Below, piece after piece: positions 5,308 through 13,246 of a stretch of DNA of 32,520 bases; the first letter of the stretch is position 1; every line of letters starts with the position of its first letter. Made by a program: the position numbers and the translations under genes. Under the pieces are notes generated by a model that saw nothing but the letters and a program-made list of their open reading frames with translations, had not been told where the DNA came from and searched no databases. This stretch comes from an uncultured Bacilli bacterium. GTDB taxonomy: Bacteria; Bacillota_I; Bacilli_A; RF39; UBA660. The stretch covers positions 1 through 32,520 of the forward strand of contig CANRKW010000003.1 in NCBI GenBank assembly GCA_947631345.1. Direction: 5' to 3'.

Positions 5308-6732
5308 TTACTCTAAATAATCTATAACTTCTATATTAGATTCAGGATTACTTTGTTCACTTTCGCTTTCATACATAGATGTTACTTCTTCTTTAGTCTC
5401 TTTTACTTCTTCTTGTTTTTTACTAGATAAACCAGCTTCACCTTTATTCCATAAATTAGTAACTTCATCTTTAATTACATCAACATTTACATATAAGTAT
5501 TGTTGTTCATTTAATAAATGTTCAATTCTATTAGAAAATACTAAATAATTTACTTTATCACTAAATTTACTCATATTATCCATAATTTTATTATTAAGTT
5601 TATCGTGAATAATCTCTAAACTTTTTTGTTCTTTAGCTATTTCACTATTTATATTAGAATAGTTTATCTCTAAATTTTTAACTTCATCTTTAAAACTTTG
5701 AATATCACTATTATATTTATTTTCTAAATATTTATCATCTACTATTTCATTTCTTAATTCATTTACTTGTTTTTTGTATTCTTCTTCATCAACTACTAAA
5801 TTTACTTCATTATATAGTATATTAACTAGACTATTTAATTTATCTTCTTTTAGATTTATCTCTCTATTTATTCCATCATATAGTTTTTTAGATTCGTCTA
5901 TTAAAGTCTTTAGTTCTTCTTTTCTTCTATCTATACCTTCTAATGTACTTTTAAATGTATCTAATCTACTATTATGATATCTTTCTTTTTCAAATAAACT
6001 TTGTCTTATTTCTTCACTACTATAATTATTGCTTTCTAAATTAGTAGAGGCAGCTCTTTTCATACCACCATATTTGTCCATAAGTTCAAATATATTTGTA
6101 TCTTTTACTTCTCCACTAGTTTTTTCATATTCACTTCTTGCTTGACGTAGTAGAGATTCAAATAAGGCACTTACTGATTCTAAAGATTTGTTTTCTTTAA
6201 ATGCATCAAGTAATTTATTACCTAATATAACTGGGTTTTTATATTTAACTTCTAAACTTGCTTCTACTTCTTTTAGTTCACTTTCTAATATATTAAGTTG
6301 TTCCATATCTTTAGTTTTAGAACTATTATCATAATATGCTTTATTTTGAAGTTTTAAATTAGCAAGTTCTAATAATTCAGTAACTCTTGATATTTCATTA
6401 ACAAGAAGAGCTTTTTCACCCATTGTTTTGCGCTTAATACTACTTTTAATATTCTTATCATTTAATTTATTATCTAATTCAGATAATGTATTATTTAGGC
6501 TTTTTAGAGTTTCTTCTAAATAAGTCTTTTCATCTTCATCTTTTAGTTTTTCTTCTTTATCTACATAGTTATCTACATCTAATCTATTTTTTAAAGAAGT
6601 GATTTCACTTTCTAGATATTTCTTTCTTTCTTCTAAAAAATCAATATCTTCTTCTACTTTCAAATCTGTTAATTTATATCCTGCTTTTTTTACTAATATT
6701 CCTATTAAATCTTCTAATGCTCTATAATTCAT
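5308..6732 (-). CDS. Coiled-coil protein, paralogue of the next upstream gene
   Basis: 474 residues from the ATG at 6730-6732. A GTG 12 nt upstream is in frame, but the SD GGTGAT sits between them. The protein is almost wholly Lys/Glu-rich heptad coiled coil with no signal peptide or membrane segment, so it is probably cytoplasmic. The first 20 residues (NYRALEDLIGILVKKAGY) match NYEAVESLVELLVKKAGF of the upstream gene. The segments before the C-terminus, VDVIKDEVTNLW and VDAFKVKEELIKEW, also match, so the two are tandem paralogues with a conserved head and tail around variable coils. The C-terminal 40 residues are acidic. Its SD overlaps the stop of the upstream gene, so the pair is one operon. 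Function unknown; a scaffold or structural role is only a guess. Confidence 0.75.
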   Translation of the reverse strand: MNYRALEDLIGILVKKAGYKLTDLKVEEDIDFLEERKKYLESEITSLKNRLDVDNYVDKEEKLKDEDEKTYLEETLKSLNNTLSELDNKLNDKNIKSSIKRKTMGEKALLVNEISRVTELLELANLKLQNKAYYDNSSKTKDMEQLNILESELKEVEASLEVKYKNPVILGNKLLDAFKENKSLESVSALFESLLRQARSEYEKTSGEVKDTNIFELMDKYGGMKRAASTNLESNNYSSEEIRQSLFEKERYHNSRLDTFKSTLEGIDRRKEELKTLIDESKKLYDGINREINLKEDKLNSLVNILYNEVNLVVDEEEYKKQVNELRNEIVDDKYLENKYNSDIQSFKDEVKNLEINYSNINSEIAKEQKSLEIIHDKLNNKIMDNMSKFSDKVNYLVFSNRIEHLLNEQQYLYVNVDVIKDEVTNLWNKGEAGLSSKKQEEVKETKEEVTSMYESESEQSNPESNIEVIDYLE

Positions 6733-6737
6733 TTTTA

Positions 6738-7937
6738 TCACCAATCCAATTCTATTTTATTTTTTTCTTCTTTATTTACTACACTATTTTTAACATTTTC
6801 GATTTCTAGTTTTAAGTCTTCTAGTATATTAGATTCATCTATATCTTTTATTTCAGGAAGTATTTCTTCCTCTTTTATAGGTTCTTCTTTTATTACTATT
6901 TCTTCTTTAGGTGGAGAATCATTTATTTTAGACCACTCTTTAATTAGTTCCTCTTTTACTTTAAATGCATCTACATATATAACATCTTTTTTATTATTAA
7001 GTGCTTCTATTTCTAGTCTTAATATTTCACTATTATTTATATCAATCATCCTAAGAGTACTATTTTCATAGTTGTCTTCTTCTAGTTTATTTTTTATAGT
7101 ATTAAGTTTATTATTACATCTACCTCGATCTATTTCATAACTAGATTTTCTTTCTTTTATTGATTCTTGATTCTTTTTTACATCTTCTAGCATATTAGTT
7201 GTTTTAAGAAGTAAATCATTTGCCGTTTCTAGTTTTTTGTTAGTTTCTTCTTTAGCTGTTTGAAGTCTTTGCCATACATCAAATTTAACACTATTGGTAA
7301 CTGAAGAAGAAACAGCATTGTCAATTTTGTCTACATCTTTTTTTAATACTTTAATGTATTCTTTTATTTTGCTTTCTATGTTTACTTCTTTAAGTTCTAC
7401 TTCTCTTAAACTTACTAATTCTTTATCTAGAGATTCTAATTCTTTATCTAAACTTGTTATTTTATTTTCAAGATATGCTTTATATTTAGAGTCCATTTCT
7501 TTTTCTTCTTCGTTTTTATAATTTATACTACTCATTTTGCTAAGAAGTTCTTGATATTCTGTATTTAATCTTTTAGTAGTATCATAAACACTTTTAACAG
7601 TTAGGTTTTCTGTTCCTTTATTAGCTAAATTTGTAAGTAAATCTATTCTTGCTTTTACACTATTATAGTCTTTACCTTCTTTGTATGCTTTAAGTAAACT
7701 TTTACCCACTATTTCTGCATTATTTTCCCAACTTGCTTGTCTAACTTTCAGTTCTTCTAAAAGAGTATTTATTGTCTTTTTATCTTTTGTAACTCTACCT
7801 CTTTCTTTTATTAAAGAAGAAATACTGTTTTTAGTTTTTTCAAGTTCAACTTCACTATAGTCTTTATGAACATCGAAACCTGCTTTTTTAACTAAAAGTT
7901 CTACAAGACTTTCTACAGCCTCATAATTTGTATTCAT
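6738..7937 (-). CDS. Coiled-coil protein, first of a paralogous pair
   Basis: 399 residues from the ATG at 7935-7937, which has AAGGTGG 8 nt upstream; an in-frame GTG at 7947-7949 overlaps that SD and is rejected. A short globular head with NYEAVESLVELLVKKAGF is followed by long Lys/Glu-rich coiled coils. Near residue 335 comes YVDAFKVKEELIKEWSKI, then an acidic Glu/Pro tail. There is no signal peptide or membrane segment. It is transcribed from a strong promoter (7966-7994) divergent from the acetyltransferase-like gene, and is followed after 5 nt by its paralogue. I do not recognise the family. Confidence 0.75.
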   Translation of the reverse strand: MNTNYEAVESLVELLVKKAGFDVHKDYSEVELEKTKNSISSLIKERGRVTKDKKTINTLLEELKVRQASWENNAEIVGKSLLKAYKEGKDYNSVKARIDLLTNLANKGTENLTVKSVYDTTKRLNTEYQELLSKMSSINYKNEEEKEMDSKYKAYLENKITSLDKELESLDKELVSLREVELKEVNIESKIKEYIKVLKKDVDKIDNAVSSSVTNSVKFDVWQRLQTAKEETNKKLETANDLLLKTTNMLEDVKKNQESIKERKSSYEIDRGRCNNKLNTIKNKLEEDNYENSTLRMIDINNSEILRLEIEALNNKKDVIYVDAFKVKEELIKEWSKINDSPPKEEIVIKEEPIKEEEILPEIKDIDESNILEDLKLEIENVKNSVVNKEEKNKIELDW

Positions 7938-7965
7938 CTTTCCAACCACCTTATTCTGTACTTAT

Positions 7966-7994
7966 ATCATAACACAAGGGCGCATCTTTATCAA
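7966..7994 (-). promoter_or_regulatory. Promoter of the coiled-coil pair
   Basis: -35 TTGATA (7989-7994), 17-bp spacer, -10 TATGAT (7966-7971), about 30 nt before the ATG at 7937. Confidence 0.65.
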
Positions 7995-8014
7995 GCAAAT
8001 TTGGTAAAGTTTAT

Positions 8015-8044
8015 TTGACAAAATGTAAAGCATTGTAGTAAAAT
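8015..8044 (+). promoter_or_regulatory. Promoter of the acetyltransferase-like gene
   Basis: -35 TTGACA (8015-8020), 18-bp spacer, -10 TAAAAT (8039-8044). It is divergent from the promoter at 7966-7994, with the two -35 boxes 20 bp apart. Confidence 0.7.
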
Positions 8045-8070
8045 AGAGAAGTTTTTTTAAGGTGATGTGT

Positions 8071-8733
8071 ATGTATTTACAAGATATTAAAGAATATGAT
8101 AAAAATTACTTAATTACTTCATTTTATTTAGATAGTGTTGTTTATAGAATATATTGTTCTAAATCATATTTTAAGCAAAATGGAAAAGATCAATATTTTA
8201 TGAAAATAATGAAGATAAATGTAAATGAAGATATGGAATGTGTTGGTTATATTTATTTTTATGTGAACTTTTTAAGTAAAGAAAGCAGTTTTATAGGAGA
8301 ATATATTAATCCAGATTTTAGAAATAAACACTTTGCTTCTTTATTATTATCTTTATATATTAAGATGTCTTTAGATAGTGATATAACTAATTTAGATACA
8401 AATAAAAAACAAAGAAAGCCATTTTTACTTTATATGTTAAAAAGATATTTATATGAAATAGAAGATGTATCTAAATATAGAAGTAATAATACTATATTTA
8501 TTTGTAAGAAAGATGATGATGACACTAAGTATTTATATTTTATGGATGATGTTAGACAAAAATCATTTTTAAGTAGTAGCATATTTTCGAGTGACAATTA
8601 TGAAATTTTAAGTATTTTATCTCACGACACTAGAGTTTTAAATCAAGTGCTTTTAAGTTATCCTTATTATTTAACTGATAATGATTATGCTTATGTAAAA
8701 AGTAGATTAACAATAGATAAGTTTAAAAAATAG
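8071..8733 (+). CDS. GNAT-like acetyltransferase, divergent
   Basis: 220 residues from the ATG at 8071, which has AAGGTGAT just upstream; GTG 8062 and ATG 8065 overlap that SD. Residues about 57-100 fit a GNAT core. A strand VGYIYFYVN is followed by INPDFRNKHFASLLLSLYI, which matches the acetyl-CoA loop pattern V/IxPxxRxxxhxxxLL, but the usual Q/RxxGxG/A glycines are replaced (RNKHFA). The last 100 residues have no recognised domain. Substrate unknown. It is alone on the plus strand between two minus-strand operons. Catalysis is uncertain because of the altered CoA loop. Confidence 0.5.
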   Translation: MYLQDIKEYDKNYLITSFYLDSVVYRIYCSKSYFKQNGKDQYFMKIMKINVNEDMECVGYIYFYVNFLSKESSFIGEYINPDFRNKHFASLLLSLYIKMSLDSDITNLDTNKKQRKPFLLYMLKRYLYEIEDVSKYRSNNTIFICKKDDDDTKYLYFMDDVRQKSFLSSSIFSSDNYEILSILSHDTRVLNQVLLSYPYYLTDNDYAYVKSRLTIDKFKK

Positions 8734-8791
8734 ATATATGTTGCCGAAAGGTTGCCGAATAAAAAATTTAAATTAAATAGACAAGTAAAAA

Positions 8792-8820
8792 GCATAACTT
8801 TAATTTGTTATGCCTTTATT
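8792..8820. terminator. Bidirectional terminator
   Basis: GCATAAC (8792-8798) pairs with GTTATGC (8807-8813). It has CTTTATTTTT on the plus side and GCTTTTTAC on the minus side. It can end both the plus-strand GNAT-like gene and the minus-strand slipin gene, whose stop codon begins at 8816. Confidence 0.75.
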
Positions 8821-9562
8821 TTTCATCTTTTTTACCAAAACCTTCAACTGCTTTTAATACTTCAATTGGAAGTGCAAAAATTACAGTATTAGATTGGTCA
8901 CTACTTAAATCATTTATAGTTTCAAGTGTTCTTAAATGAAGTGCGCCAGGTGCCAAACTTAAATTTTCAGCTGCCCTTTTTAAATTTTCACTTGCTTCTA
9001 CTTCTCCACGTGCTTTAGTTATTACAGCCTCTTTTTCTCTTTCTGCTTCTGCTACACGCGCGATTACTCTTTTCATTTCTTCTGGTAAACTTATATCTTT
9101 AAGTTCAACATTTTCTACCTTTATTCCCCACGGATCAGTTGCTTCATCAACTACTTGACATATAGTTGTACTTATTTTGTCTCTTTCACTTAAAAGCTCA
9201 TCTAAACTTACAGACCCAACTGTATTTCTCATAGTCGTTTGGGCTAATTGACTTACTGCATAGTTAAAGTTTTCAACAGCCAATATTGCTTTTGAAGCAT
9301 CAAATATTTTATAATACAAAACAGCATTTATACGTATAGAAACATTATCTTTTGTAATTGCTTCTTGTTCTGGAACATCAACTGCTTTAGTACGAATATC
9401 AACTTTTTTATATGATTCGAATATAGGAAAAACTAAATTCCAACCAGGATTCATTGTTTTATAGTATTTTCCACATCTAAATTTTATTCCTCTTTCATAT
9501 TCGTCAATTTGTTTAACAGAATTAACTAAAATAACTATTATAAGAATTAATATAACTATCAC
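8816..9562 (-). CDS. Slipin / stomatin-like SPFH (band 7) protein
   Basis: 248 residues, normal for slipins. One N-terminal membrane segment (1-16), then the SPFH domain with ERGIKFRCGKYYKTMNPGWNLVFP, VDVPEQEAITKDNVSIRINAV and the signature MKRVIARVAEAEREKEA. These proteins oligomerise on the inner face of membrane microdomains and often cooperate with an NfeD partner; none is seen next to it. The start is GTG at 9560-9562. It overlaps the rmuC stop (GTGA), with AAGGAGGTGA inside the rmuC end, so translation is coupled to RmuC. It ends directly at a terminator. The family call is firm; its partner and role here are unknown. Confidence 0.93.
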   Translation of the reverse strand: MIVILILIIVILVNSVKQIDEYERGIKFRCGKYYKTMNPGWNLVFPIFESYKKVDIRTKAVDVPEQEAITKDNVSIRINAVLYYKIFDASKAILAVENFNYAVSQLAQTTMRNTVGSVSLDELLSERDKISTTICQVVDEATDPWGIKVENVELKDISLPEEMKRVIARVAEAEREKEAVITKARGEVEASENLKRAAENLSLAPGALHLRTLETINDLSSDQSNTVIFALPIEVLKAVEGFGKKDEK

Positions 9563-10635
9563 TTCTCTTCACCTCCTTCAATTTTATCTATATTTACATT
9601 ACTAATAGAATCAAACCTTTCTGTTATTTTATTTGTAGTAATGTGAATATCTCTTACATCTCTACTTACAGTTTCTATATGAGTACTTAATTTATCCCAT
9701 CTTTCTTTATATCTTAAAAATTCATCCCCTAATTTTTTCAACTCTTCGTGAATAACCCCAGCATATTTATCTCTTTCTATTCCCATAAGTATTGCTTGTA
9801 TTACAGTAAGAAGCGCCATTAAAGTTGTAGGACTTGCAATATAAACGTGTTTAGTATATGCATAGTTAATTAAAGGTGTATGATAAGCATTTATTTCAGC
9901 AAAAATCGCTTCTGCTGGTAAAAACATAATAGCCTCACTACTTGTTTCTCCATTTATAATATATTTAAGTGAAATTGTATCTATGTGTTTTTTTACATCA
10001 TCTATAAATAGTCTTTCTCTTCTTTTTTTCTCTACTGGCCCTATTCCACTTTCTAACATATATCTATAATTTTCTAAAGGAAACTTACTATCTATACAAA
10101 TACTACCTAAAGGAAGAGGTGCAAAAACTATTGAATCTGCAATATAACCATTACTTAATTTATATTGAATTTTGTATAACTTTTCATTATCTCCAAATAC
10201 ATTATATAATATTTGATTAAGATTAACTTCTCCAAATATACCTCTTGTTTTTTTATCAGTTAAAACGTTTTGTAAATTAACTATATCAGTAGATAAACTA
10301 TCTATCTTCTTTTGAGCTTCATCAATTCTAGAAAGACGCTCCAAAACACTATTAAATGTCTTATTAGTTTTTTCAAAATTAACATCTATTCTTTCATTAA
10401 CTCTATCATTTATTTCTTTTAATTTATCTTCTATTTTATCATTTAAAAGCACAAAATCATTAGTAAGTACTCTTGAAAAATCTAATTTAAAATCTCCTAT
10501 TTCTTTTACTATATCAGTTTCTATTTTACTTAATTTAAGACTTACATCATTTTCATTAACTTTCTTTATTTTAGATATAACAAATATAAGTAGTCCAATA
10601 ATTATAATTAATAATATAACAACTATACTTTCCAT
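9559..10635 (-). CDS. rmuC: RmuC family protein
   Basis: 358 residues from the ATG at 10633-10635, with SD AGGAG 5 nt before it. A longer reading to 10683 would run through a terminator hairpin and is rejected. A membrane anchor (about 3-20) is followed by coiled coil (about 30-115). The RmuC nuclease-like core follows, with GIFGEVNLNQIL, SIVFAPLP... IDSKFPLENY, EAIMFLPAEAIFAEI and YIASPTTLMALL. RmuC limits DNA rearrangements such as inversions at short repeats, by an uncertain mechanism. It is translationally coupled to the slipin gene downstream, which suggests a membrane-associated pair. Confidence 0.94.
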   Translation of the reverse strand: MESIVVILLIIIIGLLIFVISKIKKVNENDVSLKLSKIETDIVKEIGDFKLDFSRVLTNDFVLLNDKIEDKLKEINDRVNERIDVNFEKTNKTFNSVLERLSRIDEAQKKIDSLSTDIVNLQNVLTDKKTRGIFGEVNLNQILYNVFGDNEKLYKIQYKLSNGYIADSIVFAPLPLGSICIDSKFPLENYRYMLESGIGPVEKKRRERLFIDDVKKHIDTISLKYIINGETSSEAIMFLPAEAIFAEINAYHTPLINYAYTKHVYIASPTTLMALLTVIQAILMGIERDKYAGVIHEELKKLGDEFLRYKERWDKLSTHIETVSRDVRDIHITTNKITERFDSISNVNIDKIEGGEEK

Positions 10636-10648
10636 AACTTCTCCTAAT

Positions 10649-10680
10649 AAAATAATAATACCACAGTTAAATACTGTGGT
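10649..10680 (-). terminator. Terminator downstream of the VTT-domain gene
   Basis: ACCACAGT (10660-10667) pairs with ACTGTGGT (10673-10680) and is followed on the minus strand by ATTATTATTTTATT. It lies between the VTT-protein gene and rmuC. The U-tract is interrupted, so readthrough into rmuC is possible. Confidence 0.6.
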
Positions 10681-10701
10681 CAATAATTTGTTTGTGTTTT
10701 T

Positions 10702-11283
10702 TTAATTTATTTTAAATTTTTTAGAAATTACAACACTTATTATATAAGCTATAATTAACATAATACCCACTTTTACAAGTATTATTGGATTTTTTAAACT
10801 GTCGAGTAAACTTGAACCAATATAACCCCAAAAGTAAACTAAAACAATTTTTCCAATTATCAAAGCATATAGAAATTTTTTAGTTTCCATCCTTGCTATT
10901 CCACAAGCAATATTGACTAAAAATGCAGGTGTAAAAGGTATAGCAATTAATAAAGTTAAGTTTTTAAAACTAATGTTATTTACTAAATTTAATATTTTAT
11001 TTAAGTTTTCATTATCTTTAAATTTGTTATAAAGTCTTAAAGAAACACCATTTTTAAATATAAAATAACTCATTAAACATCCTAATATAGTAAATACCCA
11101 AGATATAAGAAATCCAAAAAAATAGCCAAAAGTAACAAAATTTAAAGTTATAAAAACAGAAAGTGGAAGTATAGGAATAATTGATTCAAATAATATAAAA
11201 ACACATCCTAAAATAGCTCCAAAATTACCTAATATACCTAATAAATTTGTTATTAATTCATCTATTACTATAAATACTTTCAT
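10702..11283 (-). CDS. VTT/DedA-type (TVP38/TMEM64-like) membrane protein
   Basis: 193 residues from the ATG at 11281-11283 (SD GGGAG). About five or six membrane segments. The central signature LLIAIPFTPAFLVNIACGIARM, followed by the KKFLYALIIGK region, is the conserved loop of the VTT (SNARE-associated Golgi) domain. Members act in lipid scrambling and membrane homeostasis; the exact substrate here cannot be told. A possible promoter (TTGTAA at 11323-11328 and TATAAT at 11301-11306, 16 bp apart) overlaps the end of the rhodanese gene. Confidence 0.85.
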   Translation of the reverse strand: MKVFIVIDELITNLLGILGNFGAILGCVFILFESIIPILPLSVFITLNFVTFGYFFGFLISWVFTILGCLMSYFIFKNGVSLRLYNKFKDNENLNKILNLVNNISFKNLTLLIAIPFTPAFLVNIACGIARMETKKFLYALIIGKIVLVYFWGYIGSSLLDSLKNPIILVKVGIMLIIAYIISVVISKKFKIN

Positions 11284-11317
11284 AACTTCTCCCAAAATCA
11301 ATTATAAACTATTTTTT

Positions 11318-11575
11318 TTAATTTACAAGTAAAACTACATTATAATCTAAATATGATAAAACAGAAACAATTCTTTTACTTAATTTACCACTAGGACAAT
11401 ATATATAGTATTTTTCATATTTATTTAAGTATTTTCTATAATTATTAATTAAATCATCATATGGAATATTAATACTTCCTTTTAAATGATTTACTTTAAA
11501 ACTATAACTATCTTGTACATCTATAATCTTTACACCTTTTTTGTTTTTTATACTATTATAATTTGTATTATTCAT
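11318..11575 (-). CDS. Single-domain rhodanese-like protein
   Basis: 85 residues, one small rhodanese domain and no signal peptide. VKIIDVQDSYSFKVNHLKGSINIPYDDL is broken here only as a family marker: IIDV, GHIxGAxNIP-like HLKGSINIP, and the active-site loop YCPSGKLS with Cys at about 65. The CxxGxxS loop fits sulfur transfer or persulfide handling. The ATG start has GGGTGAG upstream, and TATAAT (11588-11593, minus strand) could be a -10. It lies between a terminator and the VTT gene with short spacing, so it may be cotranscribed with the latter. Confidence 0.85.
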   Translation of the reverse strand: MNNTNYNSIKNKKGVKIIDVQDSYSFKVNHLKGSINIPYDDLINNYRKYLNKYEKYYIYCPSGKLSKRIVSVLSYLDYNVVLLVN

Positions 11576-11599
11576 TAGTACTCACCCATTATAATTTAT

Positions 11600-11630
11600 G
11601 AAAAAAGAAAAAAACTGTACTAGACAGTTT
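11600..11630 (-). terminator. Terminator overlapping a stop codon
   Basis: AAACTGT-CTAGT-ACAGTTT (11612-11630 region), then TTTTTCTTTTTT on the minus strand. The TAG stop of the upstream gene (11620-11622) lies in the loop. Confidence 0.85.
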
Positions 11631-13209
11631 CTATTTTAATTATATCTATTACTTCACTTTCAGTTTTATAATAAATATTTATTTTATCGTTTATTTTAAT
11701 AAATGGAATTAAATCTCTATTTACTTTTATAGACACTTTATATTTTGAATTATTAATGTCTTCTATATAGTAATATGTTGTTCCATCTATTACAGCACTT
11801 GTAATGTTTTTAACTATTATTTCTTTATTTAGAGTATCTTCATTTATATAAGTTTCACTTCCATCTAGATAATTTTGACTAGCAGTTTCTATTCCTAGGG
11901 AAGCATCAGTTACAACAACTTTTTGATAGTCACTTACATCTACAAAAGCATACATTTTAACAAGTCCTGCATTATCTTTTAAGCTCATTAAATAAGTTGG
12001 TTTGTTATTTAGGTTAATTAAAAGTGGAAATGTACTTATATATTTCATTTGTTGAACTTGACCTTCAGCAGAGGCCATAGCGCTGTATTCTTCTGCTCCT
12101 GGAACTTGATAAAAGTTAGTTTCTTTTGTTCTCATATTTGTTAAGATAAATCCTACATTTGCTTCATCACTACTTACTGAAGTTATACCAGTATATAAGT
12201 ATACATCATCGTCCATTACTAAGTAATTGTATCCATCTGTTGTCATTACTACATTACTTTGACTAAACACTGAATTTAAAAATCCATTTTGATAACTTCC
12301 CCAGTCGTCAACTTGTTCTATAATTAAGTCAGCGTCGTACACGTGATCTACCCAAGAAGGAACATCACTTACATCATATTTTTTACTTTCTCCAGTAATA
12401 GGATCTAATATGACTACACCTTTTACTTCTCTTTTTAAACCAATAGCAGTGAATTTTAAATATGGAATTATAAAGTATGGATTACCTTCATTATCAATTT
12501 CAAAATTTTCACTACCAAAAATTAAAGTTGGATACTTAAATCTTAAATGTCTATATAAGTCTTTTCCAAAATAAGCACTAGGCATATATTTCATACCTTT
12601 ATCTAATTTGACTAAATTACTTTCTCCATTTACAGAATTAACAGTAATATAGCCAATTACACCTTTATCTTTGTTTTTAAAGAACTTAAATAATCCATTG
12701 TATTCTAGTGGTGTAACTCTTAAAATTGTATCATTATAATTTATTTGAGTGTACGTATTGGATACATAATATTGACTTACCATTTCAGGCATTTGACCCA
12801 TTACTCTGTCGCCCAGTTTACTACTTGAATCTTTATCTAAAAGAGGTAGTTTATTAAAGTCAACTTCACTTATATCATTAACAAAATCTCCATTTGTATT
12901 TATATCTATTCTTTTACTATATGAATCTGCTTGAAATATTGGCGAAAATATAAAATTGATTACAAGTTCTAGACAAATTATTCCTACTATTATAAATACA
13001 ATGACTTTATTTTTTAGTATGACATTTACATTAACTTTACGAGGACTAATTATTAAATTAAGTGAAGAAACAAACAAGTAAAATAATAATGTTAAAATGA
13101 CAAAACTATAAAATTCGCTACTTTGTAAATTAATAGGTGGAATTAAAAAGTAATAGTAAACTAACATAAATATAAGAGTTAATATAATATTAATAATATT
13201 TTTCTTCAT
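11620..13209 (-). CDS. Membrane-anchored protein of unknown function
   Basis: 529 residues from the ATG at 13207-13209; a GTG nine bases upstream is too close to the SD AAGGAAA. Three hydrophobic segments lie in the first ~95 residues (about 1-22, 33-52, 68-92). A long extracytoplasmic-type region of about 430 residues follows, rich in Gly/Tyr/Asp with motifs such as GVVILDPITGESKKYD and PTYLMSLKDNAGLVKMYAFV. The C-terminal 70 residues (AVIDGTTYYYIED... IKINDKINIYYK) look like a small beta-barrel of OB type. I do not recognise the family. It follows the giant protein by 37 nt, so cotranscription is likely, and ends at a strong terminator. Confidence 0.7.
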   Translation of the reverse strand: MKKNIINIILTLIFMLVYYYFLIPPINLQSSEFYSFVILTLLFYLFVSSLNLIISPRKVNVNVILKNKVIVFIIVGIICLELVINFIFSPIFQADSYSKRIDINTNGDFVNDISEVDFNKLPLLDKDSSSKLGDRVMGQMPEMVSQYYVSNTYTQINYNDTILRVTPLEYNGLFKFFKNKDKGVIGYITVNSVNGESNLVKLDKGMKYMPSAYFGKDLYRHLRFKYPTLIFGSENFEIDNEGNPYFIIPYLKFTAIGLKREVKGVVILDPITGESKKYDVSDVPSWVDHVYDADLIIEQVDDWGSYQNGFLNSVFSQSNVVMTTDGYNYLVMDDDVYLYTGITSVSSDEANVGFILTNMRTKETNFYQVPGAEEYSAMASAEGQVQQMKYISTFPLLINLNNKPTYLMSLKDNAGLVKMYAFVDVSDYQKVVVTDASLGIETASQNYLDGSETYINEDTLNKEIIVKNITSAVIDGTTYYYIEDINNSKYKVSIKVNRDLIPFIKINDKINIYYKTESEVIDIIKIETV

Positions 13210-13246
13210 AAAAAACACTTTCCTTTCATAACAATAATATCACAAA

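Noticed and set aside
8740..8758. Direct repeat GTTGCCGA x2 after the GNAT-like gene
   Set aside because: Only two short copies, with no link to a terminator, promoter or mobile element.
9559..10683. Longer RmuC starting at 10683
   Set aside because: The extension would encode a terminator hairpin and has no SD. The ATG at 10635 has AGGAG.
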